DNA of 64,000 nucleotides from Symsagittifera roscoffensis (GCF_963678635.1 NC_087064.1:67506025-67570024), one strand, 5' to 3'; positions 1 through 9,158 are shown, counted from the first letter of the stretch. Notes: generated from the letters alone by a model not told the origin. Program-made: numbers and translations.

Positions 1-72
1 ACTCTCCGCTCCGAATTTCACGAACAAGGCTATTAATTCCACTATCGATACTCTCACTACTGCTTCGAGGAA

Positions 73-3000
73 TTACTTTATCAAATAGTGCGAGACTTTC
101 GGGTAAACTTTTGCCAAGAAGGACGCGGTCCATCCGGCTCCCAACCCTTCTAGCATGCTGTCTGTCCTTTCAAATCCCTCCTGTCCCTTCACTTCCTGGG
201 TCCAGAAGGTTTCCAGAGTAATCTGACACATTCTGTTCACAAACTCAGCGGTCTTTTCTCCGGCATTTTCCGCCAGGTTCACCTCCTTCAACAAGTAGGC
301 ATGTATCTTCGTGATCATTACGGGGCCTTGCTGAAAAGCATCTGCACCCAATGCCGCTACTCTAGGATTCAGGTGTAGCCACTGGTTGGCTTCCGGCTTG
401 GTTCTCAGAACCATCGCCTCCAGATGAGCTCTCGTCTCTAGTGAGTTTTTTCGTCTTGTGTCTTCACTTGCCACTTCCATTGCTCGGAACCATAAGTCGT
501 TGGACATTGCCGTGATCACTCGATGGTCGTCGTCTATTCCCGGTTTCAGTTTGAGTTGCCGACTGAAGTTGGACAGTTCCAACCCCAGCACTTCGTCCAA
601 CACTAACATGTGTAGCGCGTGGTCCTTGAATCCTCTCATCGCGTTTGAGATATCTGACCATACTGCAGGCAGTTCAGCCTTAAGTGGCCTCAGGTTCTCC
701 ATTTCTATCATGCGATTCGGGGCCGATATGATCACATCATATTTTCCTTCCGAAAGTAAGGCTACCATTGCGTACACAAACTTCAGTCCATCCGGGAGAT
801 GTGCATATCCCGGAGACAACGCGAATACTACTCTCAACGCCACTTTATTGAATGACCCCTCCTTCGTTGCATCCACCACTTCACCCATCGACTCTAGGAT
901 GTCTTTTATTGCTGGCCATACTGCGTTTTCTGCTGTTGCAGGATCTCTGAGCCTGCTCAGAAAACCTCTACTGTGTAGATGGTCATTGATGCCAGCAAAC
1001 ACAATCGTTATTGGGTTCATGTCTGTCTGCCTTTGTACCCCTATAGCCAAAGACACTGATTGCAATAGGTCTAGGTCAACCGCAGCCAACATTATGACGT
1101 CCGGCCAAAACAAAGACTTGGAGGTATACACGAACTCTGAATTCGCTACTACCATGATTTTGGCCTTCCTCATCTCTGCTTTGTCATAGGCGGCGAAGAT
1201 GGTCTCATCTTTCTTTATCGCTGTCAATCCGCCATATCTCTGGGCATCACCATCTTGGTTCACTAGTTTTGGGTACACTCTCTCCTTCACATGACCAGGT
1301 GGTGTCGTCAGCTGCCTGAATATCTTCACGTGTTGTCCAATCGGCGCTCTCGCCGTCAGGAATCTTCCTGGTCTTTCTTCACGATTCCCCTCATCATGGT
1401 TCAATCTCACATCTTGCAACGGTCTCGCATTCACTGGTCCCATCGTGTTGTTAGAGGGCAGTCCCTCCAAATCAGCAAATCTCAAGGCCGTCGTGGAGCT
1501 GAAATTTATGCTAGCGGCTATCAACCAGTCTACGCCGGTTATTGAGTATAATCTGCTGACGGATAGCATCGCTCCATTCAGCATCCTCCTTGCATCTTCG
1601 ATGAAGCTTACTCTCTGCAGGTCCAGCTTCATTAGTTCGTCTTTGTATATATGCCAAGGAGACGGTATGGATCTCGACCACAACAATGAGCCTCTGCTCG
1701 GTCTCTCCTCTCGACTGGTACTCGTCGTCTCCGACCTAGTGTCCGATCTAGATGTGCCTGCTACTTCTTCGATTGGTTGGTTGACAGGTCCTATCCTTCT
1801 CCTAGGATGAATTGTCCTCCTCATCGGTGCTTCTCCCAACCGATCCTGCACGTCTGTTCTTCGACCTGGTTCGCTGGAGCTTTGTTGCCGGTAATTCGTG
1901 ACGGCTGGGACCGTACCCAAGCGTGTTTCCAGGCTAGGAGGCACAAAGGTGGTAATCACCGCACCACTCACCGTTCCCTCTTCCTTCAGCACTCCTGTGT
2001 CAAAGAGTTCTGCTTCCAGCTCATCCAACCGTTCTTGGAAGACTCGATTCAACCAAGCTTGTCCTTCGATACTGTCGAAGTGGATGCCATCCGTGGTCAG
2101 TCTGGCCTGATCCATGGCTCTCAACTCATGTTCAATGTCCATGAGGATCATCCTTCCGGCATTTCGATTTGCTAGGTTCCTCAAGATGTTGTTCCATCTT
2201 ATGACTCCCTCGTTGTGCCTTCTTCCTGATGTTGTCAGGCTTCTCGCGTTCATTGGCACCGTGCAAACGGTCAGTACCGCGCAACTGAACTTCTGCCAGA
2301 GGGTAGTGAACAAACACACCATCATTGACTCCCACAGTGCTTCCTGCTCGTCTGATCCTCTGGAGATGTCATTCGTCCCAACTAAGATCATCGCATTGGG
2401 AATCTTCCTTGGATTCATCAGTTCCACCATCCGATATAATTGGGCTATCGTCGCGCCTCCAAAGGCCATCACCGTGGTGACCCACGAGGTCCTCAAATTC
2501 GACAGCACTATGACTAAACTGTCTCCCAATATCAGGTGAGATGTCCCGAGTGGTGGTTGCTGCAGGTTCACAGCCGGGCTCCAGGTAGCTCGATTGAAGC
2601 AGGCCCTCGGATCTGTCTCCGGAACTCCCGTGAAATTATACTTCAATTGATTATTCTTCTGCACGTCTATTACACGAGACACTTTCTTCGCTGGCATCTT
2701 TCGTTCTTTCCTCTCTGGAATTCTCGAGCTCCCCATGAGTGGTGTCACGTTACTTATCCCTTGTCTGATCACGGTCTGGGAGAGTTGTACTCTGCGCGTA
2801 TCGTCAATCGTTCCATAGGGTGCAGTCACCCCGGAACCTGGCGCATTCTTGTTAGCGACCAGTCGTCCAGCTGTCTCTATCAGCCTCCTCACTGTCTGTT
2901 CTACGACGGGATCACCCAAGGTGTCACTAGGATCCGGGATTGTTACTCGATTCGTCTCTGCTGGAAGCCGTGTCTCCGTTGTTTGACTCATTTCTCGAGG

Positions 3001-3081
3001 TGTCAAGAGCTCCATCGGGGACTGCCCACGAGGAATATCCCTTGCAGGTATCACTTTCTCTACGGCCGTTGTCAACGCCAC
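73..3081 (-). CDS. Accessory protein with two SGNH (GDSL) hydrolase-like domains
   Basis: A 1,002-residue frame, last in element A. Domain 1 (about residues 182-357) shows the SGNH blocks in order: LILGDSL with GDS at 186-188, FGG at 208-209, VGTND at 234-238, and DGIHF at 331-335, the last giving the Asp/His pair. Domain 2 (about 640-870) is more diverged but keeps ANS at 646-648, AGIND at 696-700 and DDDH at 850-853, so both copies may hold a full Ser-Asn-Asp-His set. A basic, Ser/Arg/Thr-rich stretch (about 380-470) links them. SGNH proteins are usually esterases or lipases; esterase domains are known in ORF1 of CR1/L2-type LINEs. Substrate here is unknown. The frame starts at GTG directly after an in-frame UAG that joins it to the upstream ORF, so it is probably the C-terminal part of a readthrough product or of a separate spliced product. 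Confidence 0.75.
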   Translation of the reverse strand: MALTTAVEKVIPARDIPRGQSPMELLTPREMSQTTETRLPAETNRVTIPDPSDTLGDPVVEQTVRRLIETAGRLVANKNAPGSGVTAPYGTIDDTRRVQLSQTVIRQGISNVTPLMGSSRIPERKERKMPAKKVSRVIDVQKNNQLKYNFTGVPETDPRACFNRATWSPAVNLQQPPLGTSHLILGDSLVIVLSNLRTSWVTTVMAFGGATIAQLYRMVELMNPRKIPNAMILVGTNDISRGSDEQEALWESMMVCLFTTLWQKFSCAVLTVCTVPMNARSLTTSGRRHNEGVIRWNNILRNLANRNAGRMILMDIEHELRAMDQARLTTDGIHFDSIEGQAWLNRVFQERLDELEAELFDTGVLKEEGTVSGAVITTFVPPSLETRLGTVPAVTNYRQQSSSEPGRRTDVQDRLGEAPMRRTIHPRRRIGPVNQPIEEVAGTSRSDTRSETTSTSREERPSRGSLLWSRSIPSPWHIYKDELMKLDLQRVSFIEDARRMLNGAMLSVSRLYSITGVDWLIAASINFSSTTALRFADLEGLPSNNTMGPVNARPLQDVRLNHDEGNREERPGRFLTARAPIGQHVKIFRQLTTPPGHVKERVYPKLVNQDGDAQRYGGLTAIKKDETIFAAYDKAEMRKAKIMVVANSEFVYTSKSLFWPDVIMLAAVDLDLLQSVSLAIGVQRQTDMNPITIVFAGINDHLHSRGFLSRLRDPATAENAVWPAIKDILESMGEVVDATKEGSFNKVALRVVFALSPGYAHLPDGLKFVYAMVALLSEGKYDVIISAPNRMIEMENLRPLKAELPAVWSDISNAMRGFKDHALHMLVLDEVLGLELSNFSRQLKLKPGIDDDHRVITAMSNDLWFRAMEVASEDTRRKNSLETRAHLEAMVLRTKPEANQWLHLNPRVAALGADAFQQGPVMITKIHAYLLKEVNLAENAGEKTAEFVNRMCQITLETFWTQEVKGQEGFERTDSMLEGLGAGWTASFLAKVYPKVSHYLIK

Positions 3082-3084
3082 CTG

Positions 3085-3087
3085 CTA
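3085..3087 (-). promoter_or_regulatory. Single in-frame UAG between coiled-coil ORF and SGNH ORF
   Basis: The coiled-coil frame and the 1,002-residue frame share the same phase and are separated only by this TAG followed by CAG. A stop followed by CAG resembles the CAR part of the tobamovirus-type readthrough context, although the next codon is GTG rather than YYA. It is either a readthrough signal or one nonsense mutation; the sequence alone cannot decide. Confidence 0.45.
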
Positions 3088-3750
3088 CGATCGCTCTTTG
3101 TATTCCTGCCTTAAGCGCTCGATCTCTTGACCCTGCTTTTTGTTGCAGTCTTCAAACAACTTTCTCCACATGTCCCGATCTTCCTCCATCTGGAGCATGC
3201 TTTTGGTCATCTCGTCCAGCTCCTTCTTCGTACTTCTCAGCTGATCGTTCATCTCGACCAGATCTTGTATGGTTTGGTTCGTCTGAACCTTCTGTGTTAC
3301 TTTCGCCCTTTTTGGTGACACAGCTGTTCTCAGTGGTGAACCAGACGAGGTCGCCTCGCTGTTCATCTCCTGATGCATTCTCGTCAACCCAAGTTTAGGC
3401 TTAGAGGGCATTGGCATCTCACCTGGTTGGTAACTCCTAGAACTTCCCAATCCAGGCTCATTCGCCAAGTCACTCCCTGAGAGAGCCCCGTTTCTCCACC
3501 TCATCACTCTCATGTTCGGGCGGTCTAGTACTCCTCTTTCTCCATATGCTGCCATCAACAGGACTTCCGTGGGGCGGTCCCCACGGTTGTCGTGCCCCAA
3601 GATGTTGATCAGGGCGGTCAGCAACATGAATACCTCTGGGTCCTCCAGAGCGAAGTCTCGATCGATCAGCCGACGATAGATCGCATCTATCATCGGTCCT
3701 ACATATGCCTCTGCCAGGTCCATCAATTCATCCAGGTTGAAATTGTCCAT
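3085..3750 (-). CDS. Helical/coiled-coil accessory ORF of element A
   Basis: About 221 residues from the first ATG at 3,750; the frame is open 16 codons further upstream to a TTG. The N-terminal 80 residues are leucine-rich and predicted helical (LDELMDLAEAYVG, then VFMLLTALINILG). The middle is Ser/Pro-rich and low in complexity. The C-terminal 75 residues have heptad-like spacing of Leu and Met with many charged residues (LRSTKKELDEMTKSMLQMEE), typical of a coiled coil. No catalytic motif is visible and I do not recognise the family. It ends at a single TAG, after which the SGNH frame continues in phase, so it may be the N-terminal oligomerising part of a larger accessory protein. It is one of only two frames in element A that begin with a real ATG near their start, gag being the other. 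Confidence 0.65.
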   Translation of the reverse strand: MDNFNLDELMDLAEAYVGPMIDAIYRRLIDRDFALEDPEVFMLLTALINILGHDNRGDRPTEVLLMAAYGERGVLDRPNMRVMRWRNGALSGSDLANEPGLGSSRSYQPGEMPMPSKPKLGLTRMHQEMNSEATSSGSPLRTAVSPKRAKVTQKVQTNQTIQDLVEMNDQLRSTKKELDEMTKSMLQMEEDRDMWRKLFEDCNKKQGQEIERLRQEYKERS

Positions 3751-4150
3751 ACTATTCTTTCCAAGTTTGATTTGATTCGATTTGATGATTTGACTCAAGT
3801 GAGTAATTTAAATGTTTAATCAGGATCTAGAAAAGAAATCACGAATGTCACACTTGTCAGTTTCACCTTAACATATATCGTTAAAATTTGCTTAAAACAG
3901 TTCAGATAAAAAGATATTTATCCTAAAATTTATTAAAATCAATTGGTTTCTAAAATTTTGGAATTCGACCCAAGATTGGACAGTCCAAACTTTGGATCTA
4001 TTCCCAAGATCGTCATTTAGTTGTTCATGGTCACTAACCCCTACTTACCCATGATCTTAATAACCTAAAACATAACCTAACATAACATAACACACATATC
4101 AGATATTACATACAACTTAGTCTTTGACCTAACACTCTTTCGCACCTCAC
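3751..4150 (-). other. Non-coding spacer with a candidate splice acceptor
   Basis: About 400 AT-rich bases between the macro-domain ORF and the coiled-coil ORF, unlike the tightly packed frames upstream. On the minus strand GATTTCTTTTCTAG ends at 3,827, about 76 bases before the ATG at 3,750. This fits a nematode 3' splice site (cis, or trans to a spliced leader), which would give the last two frames their own mRNA. No promoter motif stands out. Confidence 0.4.
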
Positions 4151-5356
4151 TCAGCCTATACTTAAGTAATATTTCTTGTGTAGATATACTTGTATGTTCG
4201 TATCAGAGAATATCACGTGTACAAGCGCGTACAATTCCCGAGGATGCAGTCTTCCTCTGTTTGGATCGTACACTGGAAGCGAGAGCTCCTTCACGTCCAT
4301 TTCCACAAGGAAGTCCCTCAGCCTCGTCAAGGACAAGACTAGGTTTTCTGGGTCCACGTGCTGCTTCTCTGTCGCCCTCGTTACCAAGAAGCATAAGCAC
4401 TTTCCCGGTATCTGCGACACCGCCGGAGGTAAGGCTGCTACGCCCCCTATCCCTGGTCTTTGCTTCCAAAGGAATTCCACGTTTTTGTATTCTCTCTTAA
4501 AATCTGCCGCTAACGCTGTCCTAAAACTCATGTCTGCGGTGATTGCTATCGCACATGTTCTGTTTGTGAGTATGAAATCACTGTCTGTTAGTATTATGTT
4601 ACTAGAATACTCGTTTGGTAAATTGAAATATGACTCAACTACCCTAACTATGTCAGGTTTCTTAGGTTCTTCGCCTGTTTCTGCTTCTAATTCTCCTGTT
4701 TCCCTTGCTATTCTTAATTTTTTTATTATCAAGTTTTCAGTGTGGGTAAGTCCTACCCCCACTCCCCGGACAAAAATATCCATCGACGTCCCCGTCGATC
4801 GCATACCGGGTATCAAGTCAAGGTTAGAAGCTGGAATGAGTAGTCGTCCTTCCTGGGCAGCCCAGGAAGGATCATCTCGTTCAGTCTTGATGTATTTCAT
4901 GCTTTCACGATCTACGTCTTGAATCGTGACGCTAGTCTCCTCTGGATCCGAGGTCGTTTCATTCAGCCACTCTAAGACACGCAGGTTCGTCAGGTTTTGT
5001 TCATATGACTGCTGTTGCTCATCGTCGATTTCTACCTCGGGTTTCGACCAGTCGTCAACCCACTCATCGTCGTGATCATCGACTATGTCAATGTCTTGTG
5101 ACACAGTTATTTCCTCTAAACCCACTACTTCCTCCACTATTTTCTTTAGATCTATCCTATCCACTACAAAGTCGTCACCGTAAGGATTGTATTTCTTCCT
5201 TGGTCTCGTCCCGCCCTTCTGACGAGTCTGCATCGTGAACGGAAGATCTGGTTCCAAGTTCTTGGGAACCTCTGTCTGTTCGGGATCCTGCCAATCTTCC
5301 TCTGCGTAGGGTAAGGTTTCATACGCAGAGGAATACAAGACGGGAGGGGAATACAA
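4151..5356 (-). CDS. Accessory protein with TARG1/Poa1-like macro domain
   Basis: A 401-residue frame just after pol. Residues 1-165 are very acidic (runs such as DIDIVDDHDDEWVDDW). The last 145 residues (about 253-396) follow the macro-domain pattern of the OARD1/TARG1 type: a strand CAIAITADMS, a helix TALAADFKREY, GGVAALP, the strand CLCFLVTRA, a helix LSLTRLRDFLVEMDVKELSL, then VIFSDTNIQVYL. Cellular relatives bind or remove ADP-ribose. The positions matching the catalytic Lys after the first loop and the Asp in the loop after LSLP are not conserved (the loop reads PVYDPNRGRLHP), so binding without hydrolysis, or a purely structural role, is likely. The frame overlaps the end of pol by 38 nt in the +1 phase and starts at TTG; the first ATG is at 5,233. 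Expression may need a frameshift, reinitiation or splicing. Confidence 0.72.
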   Translation of the reverse strand: MYSPPVLYSSAYETLPYAEEDWQDPEQTEVPKNLEPDLPFTMQTRQKGGTRPRKKYNPYGDDFVVDRIDLKKIVEEVVGLEEITVSQDIDIVDDHDDEWVDDWSKPEVEIDDEQQQSYEQNLTNLRVLEWLNETTSDPEETSVTIQDVDRESMKYIKTERDDPSWAAQEGRLLIPASNLDLIPGMRSTGTSMDIFVRGVGVGLTHTENLIIKKLRIARETGELEAETGEEPKKPDIVRVVESYFNLPNEYSSNIILTDSDFILTNRTCAIAITADMSFRTALAADFKREYKNVEFLWKQRPGIGGVAALPPAVSQIPGKCLCFLVTRATEKQHVDPENLVLSLTRLRDFLVEMDVKELSLPVYDPNRGRLHPRELYALVHVIFSDTNIQVYLHKKYYLSIG

Positions 5357-8300
5357 GACGGGAGGGTTGATTGTCCGCTTCGATCTGTTCGTTTGGGTCT
5401 AGGTCCAATGTTGTATCCGTATCTTCCTCTACGACTTCGTTCCCATCGTTCTTCTCCCTGGTTCCCTTTTCATTGACCTCACAAGCAGGATCCATCATTA
5501 GATAATCCCCTTCTTCAATGTCTGCAGGTATACACCAGTCTTCTGTCGATGGATTGTGTGGCTTGATGTTCTCGTAGTGGGCGGCTCGGCCAGTACTCAG
5601 TCTATAAAAGCGTCCCTCCTGGTGCACCTCCGTAATCATGAAGGGTCCCCTCCATTTTTTAAGAAGCTTCTTTGTCCCTTTCGGTGGTATAACGTTCTGA
5701 AATACCCATACGTAGTCTCCCACCGAGTAAGCTTTTGCGCCAGCTGCTTCCTTATCGAATATTTTCCTTTGCCTTGCCTGTGCTTGCTGAGTATTTCGTC
5801 TGCACAGATCGTTCAACTCCTGTTGACGTCTGATCACATCCCTTACGTAAACCTGTGGAGATGTTTTCTTTCCCTCATACTCTGGGTAGAAGAATGTCAA
5901 GGGTAAAGACTTCTCGTGTCCCGTCAGCATCATGTGTGGACTGACTCCAGTGGTGGAGTGTTGCGTGCTATTATAAGCTCCCATCACCTGTGGAAGGTAT
6001 CTGTCCCAATCGGTCATGTACCTGGAACAATATACCCTCAGCATCGACACTAACGTCCTATTCTGTCTTTCCACTAGGCCATTCGTTTGAGGGTGGTATG
6101 TCGTGGAGTGAGCCTGAGCGAACTGTGAGCGTCTCATAAGCTCTTTCGTAAGCTCTCCTACGAAAGCTGTTCCATTATCCGATTGAAACGTCATCGAACA
6201 ACCATGTCTTGCTATCCACGTATTGATCAGGTGGTCGCATGTCTCTTCCGCCGAGGCAGTTATGCAGAGCACGGCCTCTGCATACTTCGTGAAGTGATCT
6301 ATCATGACCAAGACTTGGTTATAACCGCTGTCTGTCATGCATATCTTCTGGTGATCTATCTGCACCACCTCGTTGAATTCAGACGACTCCATCGATTGTA
6401 AAGGAAATCGTAATTTCCTTGGATCCTTGACCTGTTGGCATGACAGGCACGCTGTTACCCATTTCTCACATGCCTTTTTCATTCCAGGCCACTCAAAGCG
6501 CTTCAGGATCCTCTGATACACTTTGTCGATCCCTTGATGGCCCATCTGATCATGCGACCTGAATAATAGTTCTGTCTGATAGAGTTGTGGCAACACTATC
6601 GCGTTATATTTGTATAAGACCTTGTCTTCTTCTCTTCTCCTGCAAGCCACGATCCCGTCCTTGTTCAGATATAATCTCCCCTCCTTCTGCATGAAATATT
6701 GTCTCAGGATCCTATAGCTGTCTTCTTCCAGGTCACCTTTGTCTGGTGCACCGTTTTCTATCCACCTTTTTAGGTTGCTTGTCATGCGATCATTTCTCTG
6801 CGCCCTTAGAAGGTCCGAGAGTCTGTATCTCGCCTTCAAGTACGTCTTTATGACCCTCATCTGACTATTCAGCTCGTTGGGCTGATGTGTGTCTTCTTCC
6901 ATCTTAACGCACCAAATCTTCGCCAACGGTTGTGTTTCTTGCTGAAACGGTTGAAGATCAGTCCTGACTGCCTCTTTCTGTGGCAATAAGCTCATCGACC
7001 GCTTTGATACTGCTATTGTTTCTAAGTCATCCGCTGCGTTGTCAAAGACTCTTTCACTTGGTATTAGGTAGCGATCACTGTCAGGATCCTGGTACACCTC
7101 TCTGTCCAGGTCCCTTGCCCGAGTTTCCACTAGTAGCGTGTGTATCGCTAGTTCTGACAGTTCTGATCCCCAACTCGAGTTCCTGTCTGAATAGGTGTCC
7201 ATTCCTGAGTTTCGGGAATCATCATCCGTCGAAGAGGTTGTGCTGGAGACTGCACGCTCCTCCAGATCATGTCTGTGCCTTCTTCGCATCCATCTAAACT
7301 CCCCTAACAAAACCTTGTTCTCTAGGTCCTGTTTCCCATCAGGAATTTTCTCGTCTATCTCAGACTCCCCGGACAAATTTTCTTGTCCCGGGTGTTGATC
7401 TTGTGATCGCTGGTTCTTTTCATCATTCGTCTCCCCGGACAAATAGTCCTGCAGCAGATTTTGTTCTACCTCTTCACCCTCTTTATCCCGGTCCACAAAG
7501 GTGACGGTTTTCTTTCGCTTGCTGCTCCCCTGTTCTTTCTGTCCGTAAGAAGTACTGGTTAAAATCTCTTGGGGTATTGAGGATACTAGTTGCTGAACTA
7601 TTGTCCTACAATCCCTCTCGTTCTCTTCGTGCTGTCGTCTGGACGGCATGATCTTCACCTTCTCACTAACTGTTAGCGATGCCACTGCTGCTGTCCACTC
7701 GGGGTCTTCTCTGGTCACTTCTCTTTCTAACAATCCACCCAGCATCCGCATCACTTGTGGTGTAACTTGCACCGTTTTATCCAATAATGAGAGGCTGTTT
7801 ATATTCATGCGAGAGAGCTCTTGCTGGACCAGGTTCGAGCGCAGCAATAAATCCAAGGGGACCGGGTCCTCCTTGGACAGGATCTTTATCTCGGCTGCTT
7901 TTTCTACAGGTAACTCAGGGTGCCCTAGAATTGGATGTCCAGACTTATCCAACCATTTCGTTAAGGGAAGCGCTTCATAAGTTTCTTTGTCCAGAAACGA
8001 GAATCCCTCCTTTATTTCCGCCTGATTGGCCTGCTTCTGTTCCAATCTTTCATAGAACTCAGTTTTCTTGCTGAGGCTGTCAGCATTCTGGTGTTTGTCA
8101 CGCATCCTATGTTCGATTATCATATGGTAATAATCCAATCTTACTATCCATCTACCAATATAACTCTGATCCATCGAGTAGGTCTTCATCCAGGATAACG
8201 CTCTGTTGTCCACGCGTAACTTGAAGGGAGCGCTCCCCAAGTATGCACGGTACTTCTCCACGAAGGTGACTACTGCAAACATTTCTGCTTTTGGTGCGCC

Positions 8301-9158
8301 ATATTTCATCTCTGTGTCATTCAAGACTTTGCTGCCGTATGCAATGGGACGGAGAACTGTTCTTCCGTTCCATTCTTGCTCATGATGCAAGATTCCTGAG
8401 ATGGCCACCACCGATGCGTCTGTGTCGAGAACACACATGCCCTTTTCTGTAGGCATGCCCAGCACTGGCGCTTCGCACAGTTCCCGCTTTATGTTCTCGA
8501 AAGCAACTTGTGCCTCATCGTTCCATTCGAACTTCTTCCCTTTGTTGCGCATCAGCTTCTGCATCGGATACACCTTGTCCGCATATCCTTTAATGAATTC
8601 TCGGTAGCAATTGGCAAACCCTAGGAAGCTCATGAGCTGTGTGTCCGTTCTGGGAGCTTTCCATGTCAACACTGCTTCCACTGCTTCCGGGTCCGGCCTC
8701 ACACCATGCCTATCCACCATTCTTCCTGGGTACTTAATCGAGTCCCTAAGGATTTCACATTTCGATGGTTTGCACTTTAATCCTGCTCTTTTCATGCATC
8801 CAAAGACCTCATCGAGCCTATCAATGTGGTCTTCCAGGGTCGGTGTCGCTATGACTACGTCATCCACGTAACACATCACGAGATTCCCGTACTTCTTGGT
8901 CACTTTCGTCAAAGCCTGAGCCATCAGTCTTTGAAAAGTGGCCGTTGCATTGCACAAGCCGAAGGGCATCCTCTTCCACTGGTACAATCCCAATTCGCAC
9001 GCGAATCCGGTTTTCTCTCTGTCCTTCTTTCGCAGAGGGACCTGCCAGAAGGCAGAACTTAAGTCCAATGTGGTGAAGAATTTGGCATCACCAAGCTTAG
9101 ATAGGCTCTCGTCTATTCGCGGTATCGGGTACGAATCTTTTATCGTTACCGCGTTCAA
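5319..9158 (-). CDS. pol: Pol polyprotein: reverse transcriptase, RNase H, integrase
   Basis: A 1,279-residue frame copying element RNA and integrating the cDNA. RT palm motifs: Asp in LDLSSAFWQV (32), MPFGL, and YVDD at 97-100. RNase H: Asp in DTDAS (245-249), Glu in APKAEMF, VDN at 316-318, and HQNADSLS at 356-363. Integrase: HHCC zinc site H869, H874, C904, C907; catalytic D935 (VVQIDH), D994 (QSDNG) and E1030 (GLVERQ), an exact D,D35E spacing. A GPY/F-like module follows (WRGPFMITEV). Two oddities: the RT N-terminus lies in the preceding ORF in another phase, and about 490 mostly polar residues separate RNase H from the integrase zinc site, far longer than usual. The C-terminus carries an 18-bp in-frame tandem duplication (SRLVFP repeated) and overlaps the macro ORF. 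Confidence 0.93.
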   Translation of the reverse strand: MNAVTIKDSYPIPRIDESLSKLGDAKFFTTLDLSSAFWQVPLRKKDREKTGFACELGLYQWKRMPFGLCNATATFQRLMAQALTKVTKKYGNLVMCYVDDVVIATPTLEDHIDRLDEVFGCMKRAGLKCKPSKCEILRDSIKYPGRMVDRHGVRPDPEAVEAVLTWKAPRTDTQLMSFLGFANCYREFIKGYADKVYPMQKLMRNKGKKFEWNDEAQVAFENIKRELCEAPVLGMPTEKGMCVLDTDASVVAISGILHHEQEWNGRTVLRPIAYGSKVLNDTEMKYGAPKAEMFAVVTFVEKYRAYLGSAPFKLRVDNRALSWMKTYSMDQSYIGRWIVRLDYYHMIIEHRMRDKHQNADSLSKKTEFYERLEQKQANQAEIKEGFSFLDKETYEALPLTKWLDKSGHPILGHPELPVEKAAEIKILSKEDPVPLDLLLRSNLVQQELSRMNINSLSLLDKTVQVTPQVMRMLGGLLEREVTREDPEWTAAVASLTVSEKVKIMPSRRQHEENERDCRTIVQQLVSSIPQEILTSTSYGQKEQGSSKRKKTVTFVDRDKEGEEVEQNLLQDYLSGETNDEKNQRSQDQHPGQENLSGESEIDEKIPDGKQDLENKVLLGEFRWMRRRHRHDLEERAVSSTTSSTDDDSRNSGMDTYSDRNSSWGSELSELAIHTLLVETRARDLDREVYQDPDSDRYLIPSERVFDNAADDLETIAVSKRSMSLLPQKEAVRTDLQPFQQETQPLAKIWCVKMEEDTHQPNELNSQMRVIKTYLKARYRLSDLLRAQRNDRMTSNLKRWIENGAPDKGDLEEDSYRILRQYFMQKEGRLYLNKDGIVACRRREEDKVLYKYNAIVLPQLYQTELLFRSHDQMGHQGIDKVYQRILKRFEWPGMKKACEKWVTACLSCQQVKDPRKLRFPLQSMESSEFNEVVQIDHQKICMTDSGYNQVLVMIDHFTKYAEAVLCITASAEETCDHLINTWIARHGCSMTFQSDNGTAFVGELTKELMRRSQFAQAHSTTYHPQTNGLVERQNRTLVSMLRVYCSRYMTDWDRYLPQVMGAYNSTQHSTTGVSPHMMLTGHEKSLPLTFFYPEYEGKKTSPQVYVRDVIRRQQELNDLCRRNTQQAQARQRKIFDKEAAGAKAYSVGDYVWVFQNVIPPKGTKKLLKKWRGPFMITEVHQEGRFYRLSTGRAAHYENIKPHNPSTEDWCIPADIEEGDYLMMDPACEVNEKGTREKNDGNEVVEEDTDTTLDLDPNEQIEADNQPSRLVFPSRLVFLCV
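5332..5366. repeat. 18-bp tandem duplication at the pol / macro ORF overlap
   Basis: AATACAAGACGGGAGGGG is followed by a second copy starting at 5,350. The period of 18 keeps both overlapping frames open. It sits exactly in the 38-nt overlap of pol and the macro-domain ORF, so it lengthens that overlap. Confidence 0.85.

Noticed and set aside
458-1189. 243-codon plus-strand frame and several others over 1-13,700
   Set aside because: They are opposite-strand shadows of element A's gag, pol and accessory frames, with no motifs of their own.
4176-4922. 248-codon plus-strand frame opposite the macro ORF
   Set aside because: Shadow of the minus-strand frame, which carries the macro pattern.
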